Shown: one piece after another, positions 38,480 through 46,496 of the stretch | Layout of the letters: each line of letters starts with the position of its first letter | Numbering within the stretch: position 1 is the first letter of the stretch | NCBI RefSeq assembly: GCF_010730745.1 | Contig: NZ_AP022615.1 | Coordinates: forward strand, 62,001-126,000 | Direction: 5' to 3' | DNA length: 64,000 nucleotides | Origin: Mycobacterium heidelbergense | Lineage (GTDB): Bacteria > Actinomycetota > Actinomycetes > Mycobacteriales > Mycobacteriaceae | Notes under the pieces: generated by a model | The model's database searches: none | The model's input: only the letters and a program-made list of their open reading frames with translations | What the model was told of the DNA's origin: nothing | Translations under genes and position numbers: made by a program

Positions 38480-39864
38480 ACCGAACCTCCCAGTGCCTGT
38501 TGGTAATCCACGGCGACGCTGCCGGGATGCGCGGCGAGATAACGACGGGCCCCGGCCGGGGTGCCGAAGGGCAGGAATTTCTGGCCGTCTCGCACCCAGG
38601 CCGCCTTGTCGGCGAACCAGCGGGTGCCCAGCTCGGCGTCGGGGACGTAGGCCGCGCGGACCCTGGCGCCGTGGGCGGTCGCGTCGGCGATCGCGCGCAG
38701 CAGGGCGGCGGGGTTGGCGACCGTCTGGGTCGCGTCCGATCCGTCCAGCCACAGCTCGCTCGCCAGCGCGGGGTCGCCGGACAGCGCCGACGGGTTGGCG
38801 GTGGCCGCCCGGGCCGCGTCGTAGTTGCGCCCGCGGGCGGCGAACACCGCGCGCAGCGGCTCGTCCACGATGAACTTCCCGATGTCGAGGTCGGCGAAGT
38901 CGCCGATCGACTTCAGGTAGGGCACATCGCTTTTCAGGGCGTCGGCCAGCGACGGCTTGAGCGTGGTGTCGAACGACGTGCCGCCGGGCCCGTTGTAGAG
39001 GTAGACCACCTCCTGGGGCAGACCGCTGCCCTGGGCGACGATGCGGGCGGCCTCCAGCGGCTTGCGGTTGAGGAAATCGGTGGCGTCCAGCTGCGCCTGC
39101 AGGAACGCCGCGAGCACCTCCGGGTGGGCCGACGCGTACGAGCGCCGCACCACCACGCCGTGCAGGGTCGGCAGGTTCAGCTCGGCCCCGTCATAGAGCA
39201 GTTTGGCCTTGCCCTGGTAGACCAGCAGCCCGGGCCAGGCGACGAATTGCGAAAGCCCTTGCACCTGGCCGGATTCCAGCGCGGACGCGCCGATCTGCGG
39301 CTGCTGGTTGAGCACCTCGACACCGGTGATCCCCGCCCGGGCCAGCGCGCGGACCAGCGTGCCGTGGCCGGCCGAGCCCACGCTGGCCGAGACCTTGGCG
39401 CCGGCCAGGTCGGCTAGCGTGGCCGCCGACGAACCCGGCGCCACCACCACCATGTTCAGCGCGCCCTTGGGGTTGTAGCCGGTGACCGACACCATCTCGG
39501 TGCGGGCCAGCGGGTTGGCCTGCGTCTTGGAGCCGTTGATCAGCATCGGGTAGTCACCCATCGAGCCGATGTCGATCTTCTCGGCGAGCATCTGCGCGGT
39601 GATCGGCGCGCCGGTGTCGTAATCCTGCCACCGCACCGCGTATTTGGTGCCGGTGCGGGCGGTGATGTCGGCGAGCCGGTGCTCCAGGTAGCCCTGCGCG
39701 CGCAGCAGCGTGCCCGCGGTGACGGTGTTGATGGTCTTCGACTGGTATCCCACCACGACGTTGACCACACCGGAGGACTGCGAAAGGGATTCCAGCGAGC
39801 AGCCGGTGGCGACCGCGGCGACCGCGATCACCGCCGACACCAGCCGGAGGGCGTGTCGTTTCAT
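38476..39864 (-). CDS. ABC transporter substrate-binding lipoprotein, sulfonate/nitrate type
   Basis: A 462-residue periplasmic-side receptor of the NMT1/SsuA-like class, anchored as a lipoprotein: signal peptide MKRHALRLVSAVIAVAAVA with lipobox VATGC, Cys22. The mature part includes DIGSMGDYPMLINGSK and AQMLAEKIDIGS, typical of sulfonate and nitrate receptors. It is longer than the usual 320-350 residues, with an extra C-terminal region. The ligand cannot be read from sequence. Confidence 0.88.
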   Translation of the reverse strand: MKRHALRLVSAVIAVAAVATGCSLESLSQSSGVVNVVVGYQSKTINTVTAGTLLRAQGYLEHRLADITARTGTKYAVRWQDYDTGAPITAQMLAEKIDIGSMGDYPMLINGSKTQANPLARTEMVSVTGYNPKGALNMVVVAPGSSAATLADLAGAKVSASVGSAGHGTLVRALARAGITGVEVLNQQPQIGASALESGQVQGLSQFVAWPGLLVYQGKAKLLYDGAELNLPTLHGVVVRRSYASAHPEVLAAFLQAQLDATDFLNRKPLEAARIVAQGSGLPQEVVYLYNGPGGTSFDTTLKPSLADALKSDVPYLKSIGDFADLDIGKFIVDEPLRAVFAARGRNYDAARAATANPSALSGDPALASELWLDGSDATQTVANPAALLRAIADATAHGARVRAAYVPDAELGTRWFADKAAWVRDGQKFLPFGTPAGARRYLAAHPGSVAVDYQQALGGSV

Positions 39865-39880
39865 TGCGGCTCTTCGTGTT

Positions 39881-40081
39881 TCAGCGGAGGAGATAGGGCA
39901 TGTTGACCGTGACGGCGCCCGTCGGGCAGCGGGCCGCGCACGGCCCGCAGTACCAGCATTCGTCGACGTGCATGAAGGCCTTGCCGGTGTCGGGATCGAT
40001 GGCCAGCGCGTCCAGCGGACAGACCTCGACACACAGGGTGCAGCCGTCGATGCACAGCGACTCGTCGATCGTCACGGGCAC
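39881..40081 (-). CDS. Two-cluster [4Fe-4S] ferredoxin, AprB-like
   Basis: A 66-residue protein with two cysteine sets: C10, C14, C17, C21-Pro (CX3CX2CX3CP, one residue more than usual in the first gap) and C42, C45, C48, C52-Pro (CX2CX2CX3CP). The DECWYCGPCAARCPTGAV segment resembles the beta subunit of adenylylsulfate reductase (AprB), where a Trp follows the first Cys of the second cluster. AprB's C-terminal tail is missing. It is probably the electron carrier for the flavoprotein encoded at the end of the operon. The GTG at 40081 is the only sensible start. Confidence 0.88.
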   Translation of the reverse strand: MPVTIDESLCIDGCTLCVEVCPLDALAIDPDTGKAFMHVDECWYCGPCAARCPTGAVTVNMPYLLR

Positions 40082-40104
40082 GTCGGCGCGGTGGTTGACC
40101 AGCG

Positions 40105-40842
40105 TTATGGCTTGCTCCTGATCAGGCTGCCGCGCATGGTGATTCGATCGCCACGCATCCGGATGTACTCCAGGTCGACGGGTCTGCCGTCGTCGAGGCT
40201 GGTGAGCCGCTCCAGCATCAGCAGCGCCGCCCCGTCGGGCACCTGCAGCGTGGCCGCCGAGTGCGCGTCGGCGGGGATCGCCTCCAGCGCCAGCGACGCC
40301 GAGCCCAGCCGCTGCCCGCTCACCTGCTCGATGAGCGCGAACAGATCGTTGGTCTCCAGCGGATGGTCCAGGATCGACGTTCCGATGTCCGGCGCCAGGT
40401 AGGTCAGGTCGAGGCTGAGCGGCAGGTCGCCGAGGTAGCGCAGCCGCTCGACGAACACCGCCTGGTCGCCGGGTCGCAGCCGCAACCGGCGGGCCACCGA
40501 GGGCGGCGCGGTCACCGGCATGGCGGCCCGCACCTCGTTGCGGACCTCGCCGAGATTTTTGAAGGTTTCCTTCAGGCCCAGCAGCGCGTCGAGCCCGTGG
40601 GAGTACTTGCGCTGCGCGACGTGGGTGCCGACCTTGGGGCCGCGGTCGATCAGTCCCTCGTGTTTGAGGACGGCGAGCGCCTCGCGAATGGTGTTGCGGG
40701 ACACCGAGAATTCGGCCGCCAATTCGAGCTCGGCCGGCAGCCCGTCCGGGTAGGCGTCGGCGTGGATCTGCTGGCGCAGCACGTCGGCGACCCGGCGGGC
40801 CCGGTCCGCCCGCGGCCCGCCAATCGGTACTGGTTGCGCCAC
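40105..40842 (-). CDS. GntR-family regulator, HutC subfamily (UTRA domain)
   Basis: A 245-residue regulator with an N-terminal winged HTH (ELELAAEFSVSRNTIREALAVLKHEGL, about residues 37-63) and a C-terminal UTRA effector domain starting near residue 95 (RLRYLGDLPLSLDLTYL; LMLERLTSLDDGRPVDLEYI). It is the first gene of the ABC/ferredoxin/flavoprotein operon and presumably senses its substrate or product. A TAGCGT hexamer six bases before the GTG suggests a leaderless operon transcript. Confidence 0.92.
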   Translation of the reverse strand: MAQPVPIGGPRADRARRVADVLRQQIHADAYPDGLPAELELAAEFSVSRNTIREALAVLKHEGLIDRGPKVGTHVAQRKYSHGLDALLGLKETFKNLGEVRNEVRAAMPVTAPPSVARRLRLRPGDQAVFVERLRYLGDLPLSLDLTYLAPDIGTSILDHPLETNDLFALIEQVSGQRLGSASLALEAIPADAHSAATLQVPDGAALLMLERLTSLDDGRPVDLEYIRMRGDRITMRGSLIRSKP

Positions 40843-40848
40843 GCCGCC

Positions 40849-40854
40849 ACGCTA
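40849..40854 (-). promoter_or_regulatory. -10 hexamer (TAGCGT) of the gntR-ferredoxin-ABC-flavoprotein operon
   Basis: TAGCGT fits TANNNT and ends six bases before the GTG at 40842. No second promoter is evident inside the operon, where most junctions overlap. Confidence 0.5.
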
Positions 40855-40965
40855 ACGCAGCTCAGGGGCTCATTCGGGGCCGCCGATCGGCGCGCGCGGC
40901 GGCGGGCCGGCCTATTGCGCCGGGCCGGATTCGGCGCCGACCAGTCAAAACCCGCGGCGGCCCGG

Positions 40966-42468
40966 CTATTGCGCCACTTTGGCGGAGAAGCCGCCTTTGC
41001 GATCCGGATGAGCGGAACTTCCGTGGGGCAGCAGCCGGTCCGCGTAGGCCTCCAGCGCGGCCTGGCGGGTGGTGATGGCGCCGATGTGGCCATCCGGGCG
41101 GACGAGCACGGCCGCGCCGTCCCGGAGCCGATAGGCCCGCTGGACGTGCGGGTCGCCGCCGACCCGGTGGGAGCGGACCGCGCCGTGGTCCAGGCTCGGC
41201 GCGTCGCCGCCGAAGCGCAGCAGCGTCCAGTGGGGGCCGGCGAACAGCGTGAACAGCCGCGCCGGGTCACCGTTTGCCCGCGGGCCTGGCGCGTCGGGCG
41301 CGCGGTCACCGGCGGAAAGCGTGGCGCTGCAACCGTCGTCGAGGGTGAGCGGCCCGTCGCGGTAGCTCAGGTCCAGTTGCCGGGTGTGTTCGCCGCGCTC
41401 GAGCGCGTCGTCGCTGCCGCGCACGGCCTTGTCCATCAGCTCGGTGCTGATCCCGAGCACCCGGGCGGCGACGGGAAGCCGCTCGGCCTGGTAGCTGTCC
41501 AGCAGCGCCTCGGCATCCGGGGCAGCCTTTGTCAGCGCGGCGGCCAGCTTCCAGCCGAGGTTGTAGGCGTCCTGCACGCCGGTGTTGAGCCCCTGCCCCC
41601 CGGTCGGCGGGTGCACGTGCGCCGCGTCGCCGGCCAGGAACGCCCGTCCGGCCCGAAACCGTTGCGCCATGCGCACATTCGACCGCCATACGGTGGACCA
41701 CGTCAGCTCGCGCAACCGGACGTCGGTGCGCCGCGACACGGCGTCCAGGGTGGCCTGCAGCCCGGGCAGGCTCGGCTCCACGCCGGGCGCCATGGTGCTC
41801 AGCACGAAGGTGTCGGCGCCCCCGGCAAGCGGGGTGAAGCCGAAGAAGGAGCCGTCCAGCATCCAGCCGTGCCCGTGGTCGTGGTCCAGGCCCTCGACGC
41901 GCACGTCGGCCAGCAGCATGCGCACCCGCTCGTCGGTCGCGCCGAGGAAGGGGATCCCCAGCCGACGGCGCACCGTGCTGCGCCCGCCGTCCGCGCCGAC
42001 CAGGTAGGCGGCCCGCAGCGTCTCGCCGGTGCGCAGGCGAACCGTCACCGCGGCCGCGTCCTGCTCGACCGCCACCGCCTCGGCGCCCAGCCGCACGTCG
42101 ACGCCGTGGCCCGACAGCGCGGACCGCAGGATCTCCTCGGTGCGCCACTGCGGCACGAACCAGGCGTTCGGGTAGGGCGTGTCCGGGCGGGGCGGCTCCG
42201 GCTCGGCCATCCGGCCTTCCCACACCACCGACCCGCCGTCGTAGATGCGCATCGGCGGCTCGGCGATGCCGGCGGCGAACACCTCGTCGAGGACGCCGAG
42301 GTCTTCGAAGACCTCCAGCGTGCGCGGCTGCAGGCCGTCACCGCGGGAGCCGGGCGGGAACCGCTCCGCCCGGTCGACGACGCGGACGTCGATTCCGCGG
42401 CGGGCCAGGTCGAGAGCCAGGGTGAGCCCGGTAGGCCCGGCCCCGACGACGAGCACCTGTGTGTCCAT
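40966..42468 (-). CDS. FAD-dependent aromatic hydroxylase (PheA/TfdB type)
   Basis: A 500-residue class A flavin monooxygenase. The FAD loop is VVGAGPTGLTLALDLARRG (residues 6-24), the DG motif is GADGGRSTVRRRLG and the GD motif is LAGDAAHVHPPTGGQGLNTG. A thioredoxin-like C-terminal domain follows, as in phenol hydroxylases and polyketide oxygenases. Such enzymes hydroxylate phenolic rings with NAD(P)H. It is divergent from a TetR gene with a clear operator between them, so it is probably the regulated target. An AAGGGG Shine-Dalgarno precedes the ATG. Confidence 0.9.
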   Translation of the reverse strand: MDTQVLVVGAGPTGLTLALDLARRGIDVRVVDRAERFPPGSRGDGLQPRTLEVFEDLGVLDEVFAAGIAEPPMRIYDGGSVVWEGRMAEPEPPRPDTPYPNAWFVPQWRTEEILRSALSGHGVDVRLGAEAVAVEQDAAAVTVRLRTGETLRAAYLVGADGGRSTVRRRLGIPFLGATDERVRMLLADVRVEGLDHDHGHGWMLDGSFFGFTPLAGGADTFVLSTMAPGVEPSLPGLQATLDAVSRRTDVRLRELTWSTVWRSNVRMAQRFRAGRAFLAGDAAHVHPPTGGQGLNTGVQDAYNLGWKLAAALTKAAPDAEALLDSYQAERLPVAARVLGISTELMDKAVRGSDDALERGEHTRQLDLSYRDGPLTLDDGCSATLSAGDRAPDAPGPRANGDPARLFTLFAGPHWTLLRFGGDAPSLDHGAVRSHRVGGDPHVQRAYRLRDGAAVLVRPDGHIGAITTRQAALEAYADRLLPHGSSAHPDRKGGFSAKVAQ

Positions 42469-42484
42469 TGACGCCCCTTCGATC

Positions 42485-42514
42485 GAATCTTAATTCAGTG
42501 AATCTTGATTCAGT
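42485..42514. promoter_or_regulatory. Candidate TetR operator: tandem 15-bp repeats with nested palindrome
   Basis: GAATCTTAATTCAGT (42485-42499) and GAATCTTGATTCAGT (42500-42514) are adjacent direct repeats with one mismatch. The second contains the perfect palindrome TGAATCTTGATTCA (42499-42512) and the first the shorter GAAT/ATTC pair. They sit between the divergent hydroxylase and tetR genes. The site overlaps a TTGATT -35 (42505-42510) with TAACTT -10 (42527-42532) for tetR, and TAAGAT (42487-42492, minus strand) for the hydroxylase, so binding would block both. Confidence 0.72.
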
Positions 42515-42551
42515 CTGCGCGGGTGCTAACTTTCCTGTCAAGGAGGTGGGC

Positions 42552-43169
42552 GTGAAACGCGTGGAACGGGCCGCCGGCACCGAGGCCGCGCTCAAGGAGG
42601 CCGCCCGGCGGGTGTTCGCGCAGAAGGGCTACCTGAACACCAAGATCACCGACATCACCGCCGAGGCGGGCCGGGCCGCCGGATCGTTCTACAACCACTT
42701 CGGCGGCAAGGAAGACCTGCTCAGGGGGCTGCTGGCGGACCTGCTCGCCGAGAGCGACCGGGATGTCGCCGCCGCGGACTCCCGGCACAGCGGGGACTTC
42801 ACCGACCGCGCCGCCGTGCGCTGGCATGTCGCGGCATACTGGCGCTTCCACACCCGCCACGCCGTGGTGCTGACCGCGCTCCGCCAGGCGGCGCTGGTGA
42901 ACGCCGAGTTCGGCGCCCAGGTGCAGGCCATCATGGACCGCGACATCGGCCACATTCGCGACCACCTCGACCCCATCACCGCCGCCGGCCGCACGCTGCC
43001 GGCCCGCCCGGACGTAGTCCTGGCGATGTTCGCCGGGTTGCTGGACGGATTCGGGTCACACTGGCGGGTTTCGGGCGGCCGGTTCGGCGACGGCCACGTC
43101 GACGACGACGAGGCGATCGACGCGCTGACCGATTTCGTCTACCGCGCGCTCAACGGGCGGCCCGCGTAG
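42552..43169 (+). CDS. TetR-family transcriptional regulator
   Basis: A 205-residue repressor. The N-terminal HTH is ITDITAEAGRAAGSFYNHFG with the usual GGKEDLL after it; the ligand domain is divergent. The GTG start (VKRVERAAGTEAAL) is fixed by AGGAGG five bases upstream. It lies head-to-head with the aromatic hydroxylase and a tandem operator, suggesting an aromatic-compound sensor controlling detoxification or catabolism. Its 3' end overlaps the opposing decarboxylase gene by 20 bases. Confidence 0.9.
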   Translation: MKRVERAAGTEAALKEAARRVFAQKGYLNTKITDITAEAGRAAGSFYNHFGGKEDLLRGLLADLLAESDRDVAAADSRHSGDFTDRAAVRWHVAAYWRFHTRHAVVLTALRQAALVNAEFGAQVQAIMDRDIGHIRDHLDPITAAGRTLPARPDVVLAMFAGLLDGFGSHWRVSGGRFGDGHVDDDEAIDALTDFVYRALNGRPA

Positions 43170-45999
43170 CCTCGGCGGCCCCATTCCCGGCGGAGGCAGC
43201 GGAGGCAGCGGACGCATCGGCGGGCAGCTCGAAAGGCGGGTACGCGGACCCGACCGCGGCCGTCGCCGCGTTCCGCTGGGCCTCCATGCGCGCCAGCGCC
43301 GCCTCGGTGAACACCGACAACCCGAGGTCGGGGTTGTAGCCGTGGATCTCCTTGACGTCGAGCTGGGCGAGGAAATAGACGATCTCCTTGGACACCACCT
43401 GGCCCGGGACCAGCACCGGGAAGCCGGGCGGGTAGGGCACCACGAAGGTGGTGGACACCAGGGTCTTGCCCTCGGCCAGCCGCCGCCCGGCGTTGCCGAT
43501 CAGCACGTGCTCGCGGTCGGACTCCTCGTATCCGGCGTAGAAGGCCGACCGCATGTCGCCGAACCTGCCGGCGTCGACGGGCCGGAAGGCGATGTCGAAT
43601 TCGCTGAAGTCGGGCAGGTGCGGCAGGTCCTCGGTGATCTCCTCGACGCGGCGCTGCTGCAGCGCGCGGTCGTCCTTGCCGCCGACGCTCTGGCTGCGCT
43701 CGAAGTCGGTCGCGATCCGCCGCAGCACGTCGAGCAGGTAGTGCACGCTCGACCAGGTGACCCCGATGGTGAAGATCAGCAGCACGCTGTTGATCGAGGT
43801 CTTGTTGATCTGGATGCCGAACCGCTCCATCAGGATCTTCTCGCGGAAGTCGTAGCCGTTCATCCCGGTCTTGCCGACGAACAGGGTGACCCGCGTCGCG
43901 TCCAGCACGAACTGGTCGGACCGCCACGCCTCGTTCCACTCGGCCAGGGCGCCCTGCCTGACCTGCCGGTACGAGCTGACCGACGACGCCCGGAACTCGT
44001 CGGGCACCAGGTCGGACTCGTCGAGGATGCGGAACCACTTGCTGATCAGCCGGTCCTTGCGCACCCGGTGCCGGAAGACCAGCGCCATGTTGTAGACGTT
44101 GCGGACCAGCTCGAAGCCCTCGATGTCGACCTGCCGGCGCGCCAGGTCCAGCGACGCGAGCAGCTGCTGGTTGGGCGACGTCGAGGTGTGGGTCAAAAAC
44201 GCCTCGGCGAACGCGTCGCGGGTGAGCGCCTTGAAATCCTGGTCGCGGATGTGGATCATCGACGCCTGCCGCAGCGCCGACAGCGACTTGTGCGTGGAGT
44301 GCGTCGCGTACACCCGCACCCGCGCGCGGGCGGGGTCGGGAAGCAGCCGGCGGTCGAGCCACCCGGACCGGTCGACCCCCTCGATCTCCGTGGCCCAATC
44401 CCGGTATTCCGCGGCGTATTCCGGGGACGCCAGCATCTGCTCGAGGCGCTCGGCGGACACCATCGCGGTCCGCTGCCGGGCCCAGGGCACCGCGGTCGCG
44501 AACGCGTACCAGGCCTCGTCCCACAGGAAGCAGATGTCCGGCTTGATGGCCAGCACCTCCTCCATCACGCGGCGCGGGTTGTAGACGACGCCGTCGAAGG
44601 TGCAGTTGGTGAGCAGCAGCATCCGCACCCGGTGCAGCTGCCCGGCGGCCTCCAGGTCCAGCAGCGCCTTCTTGATGGTGTGCAGCGACACGGCCCCGTA
44701 GATCGCGTACTGCGGCAGCGGGTAGGCGTCCAGGTACAGCGGGTAGGCCCCGGCGAGCACCAGGCCGTAGTGATGCGACTTGTGGCAGTTGCGGTCGATG
44801 AGCACGATGTCGCCCGGGCGGGTCAGGGCCTGCACGACGATCTTGTTGGCGGTCGAGGTCCCGTTGGTGACGAAATAGGTGTGGTTGGCGTTCCAGGTCA
44901 CGGCCGCCTTGTTCATCGCGGCCCTGATGTTGCCGTGCGGGTCCAGCAGCGAGTCGAGCCCGCCGGAGGTGGTCGACGTCTCGGCCATGAAGATGTTGCG
45001 GCCGTAGAACTCGCCCATGTCCTGCAACGACTTCGAGTTGAAGATGCTGGCGCCCCGCGCGACGGGAAGCGCGTGGAATTGGCCGACGGGAGCCGACGCG
45101 TAGGCCCGCAGGGCGTCGAAAAACGGTGTGGCGTAACGGTTCCGCAGGCCCGCGAGCACGGTGCTGTTCAGGTCGGTGACGTCGTTGAGCCGGTAGAACG
45201 TGCGGTCGTAGACGTCGGGCTCGTCCTCGGTCTCCGCGGCGATCGACTCGTCGGTGAGCAGATAGAGGTCGATGTGCGGCCGCAGCTCCCTGATCCATTC
45301 GGCGCACTCGACCCAGTCCTGGGTGCCGTCAGCCACCACGTCGTCGCAGTCGCCGCACCCCAGCAGGGTGTTCATCAACGGCACCCGGTCGCGGGACCGC
45401 AGCGGCAGGTCGTGGCGGACGATCGCCGCCTGGATCTCGCCGTTCAGCGCGACCGCGGTGATGGCGTCCTCGATGCTGGGCACCACCAGCAGCTCGTACT
45501 GCACCTCGTCGGCCGGGTTGCGCAGCGCCCGCAGGCATTCGGCCAGGCTGTCGGGGGCCGTCGCCGCGGCGTCGTCGGCGAGCAGCACCGTGTAGAACTG
45601 CTGCTTCTTGGCCTGCGCGACCAGCTCCTGCTCGGCCAGCGACGCCGAGGTGTCGAACAGCGCCGTCCGGTCGCCGTATTCGCTCAGCAGCCGCACGGCC
45701 AGCGACACCTCCTCGGCGAGCCGGACCGTCGACAGGCTTTCCAGGTGGGCGCGGAAGGTCGCCAGGTTCGCCGCGCCCGGGTACAGCCAGTACCGTTCGT
45801 AGGCGCCGATGCGGTCCATCAGCCGCGTGACCTTGGCGATGTCGTGGGTCTTGTCCAGGCCGGCGAGGTCGACCTCGGCGAGGCGGCGGCACGCGTCGTC
45901 GAGCAGGTTCCAGGTGTCCAGGCGCGTGTACGACGGGTTGGCGACCGCCGCGAGCGCGGACACGCGAAGCCGCCGCGGGCGGACACTGTCTCGGTTCAT
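43150..45999 (-). CDS. Orn/Lys/Arg decarboxylase family protein (Rv2531c-like)
   Basis: A 949-residue fold-type I PLP enzyme. The cofactor lysine is about Lys571 in THSTHKSLSALRQASMIH, and the preceding core has FLWDEAWYAF with the PLP-binding Asp and VTNGTSTANKIVV. A long N-terminal wing region precedes it. It should decarboxylate arginine, lysine or ornithine, consuming protons and making a polyamine; the exact substrate is not decided by sequence. It matches Rv2531c in size and in preceding nusB. The ATG overlaps the nusB stop. The C-terminal end is an Ala-rich low-complexity tail. Confidence 0.92.
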   Translation of the reverse strand: MNRDSVRPRRLRVSALAAVANPSYTRLDTWNLLDDACRRLAEVDLAGLDKTHDIAKVTRLMDRIGAYERYWLYPGAANLATFRAHLESLSTVRLAEEVSLAVRLLSEYGDRTALFDTSASLAEQELVAQAKKQQFYTVLLADDAAATAPDSLAECLRALRNPADEVQYELLVVPSIEDAITAVALNGEIQAAIVRHDLPLRSRDRVPLMNTLLGCGDCDDVVADGTQDWVECAEWIRELRPHIDLYLLTDESIAAETEDEPDVYDRTFYRLNDVTDLNSTVLAGLRNRYATPFFDALRAYASAPVGQFHALPVARGASIFNSKSLQDMGEFYGRNIFMAETSTTSGGLDSLLDPHGNIRAAMNKAAVTWNANHTYFVTNGTSTANKIVVQALTRPGDIVLIDRNCHKSHHYGLVLAGAYPLYLDAYPLPQYAIYGAVSLHTIKKALLDLEAAGQLHRVRMLLLTNCTFDGVVYNPRRVMEEVLAIKPDICFLWDEAWYAFATAVPWARQRTAMVSAERLEQMLASPEYAAEYRDWATEIEGVDRSGWLDRRLLPDPARARVRVYATHSTHKSLSALRQASMIHIRDQDFKALTRDAFAEAFLTHTSTSPNQQLLASLDLARRQVDIEGFELVRNVYNMALVFRHRVRKDRLISKWFRILDESDLVPDEFRASSVSSYRQVRQGALAEWNEAWRSDQFVLDATRVTLFVGKTGMNGYDFREKILMERFGIQINKTSINSVLLIFTIGVTWSSVHYLLDVLRRIATDFERSQSVGGKDDRALQQRRVEEITEDLPHLPDFSEFDIAFRPVDAGRFGDMRSAFYAGYEESDREHVLIGNAGRRLAEGKTLVSTTFVVPYPPGFPVLVPGQVVSKEIVYFLAQLDVKEIHGYNPDLGLSVFTEAALARMEAQRNAATAAVGSAYPPFELPADASAASAASAGNGAAEATRAAR

Positions 46000-46496
46000 G
46001 TCGTCACCTGTCCTTGCGGGTAGCCGCTATTGTGCCCCTGCTCGCGGACCGCTTGCGCAGCCGCCCGGATCTGCGGCGTCACCAGCATGACCTGGCCCAG
46101 CACCCCGTTGACGAAGGCCGGCGACTCGTCGGTGGACAGCTCCTTGGCCAGCTGCACGGCCTCGTCGACGGCGACCGGCTCCGGCACGTCGTCACCGTAG
46201 AGCAGCTCCCACACCGCGACCCGCAGGATCGCCCGGTCCACCGCGGGCAGCCGGTCCAGCGTCCAGCCCTGCAGGTGCGAGCTGAGCAGGTCATCGATAT
46301 GAGCGCTGTGCGCGGCCACTCCGAGGGCCGCCGCGGCGGTGTAGGGATTGAGCGGCGCCACATCGGGATTCGCGCCGGCCAACGCGGTACGGCCGTCGAC
46401 GACCTCCGCCGGGCTCAGCCCGCGGGCCTCGGCCTCGAACAACAGGTCGACGGCACGCTTGCGGGCCTGATGGCGCCCCTTAACGGGCCTGCTCAC
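45996..46496 (-). CDS. nusB: Transcription antitermination protein NusB
   Basis: A 166-residue all-helical RNA-binding protein that works with NusE/S10 in rRNA antitermination. GRHQARKRAVDLLFEAEARG is the arginine-rich N-terminus. The later segment VAVDEAVQLAKELSTDESPAFVNGVLGQV is the family signature. The GTG start overlaps the efp stop (GTGA). An extra C-terminal stretch after residue 145 is usual in mycobacteria. Confidence 0.96.
   Translation of the reverse strand: MSRPVKGRHQARKRAVDLLFEAEARGLSPAEVVDGRTALAGANPDVAPLNPYTAAAALGVAAHSAHIDDLLSSHLQGWTLDRLPAVDRAILRVAVWELLYGDDVPEPVAVDEAVQLAKELSTDESPAFVNGVLGQVMLVTPQIRAAAQAVREQGHNSGYPQGQVTT

Noticed and set aside
43342..46023. Plus-strand open frame of about 890 codons opposite the decarboxylase
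   Set aside because: Shadow of a conserved PLP enzyme with identifiable active-site lysine; composition is typical antisense.
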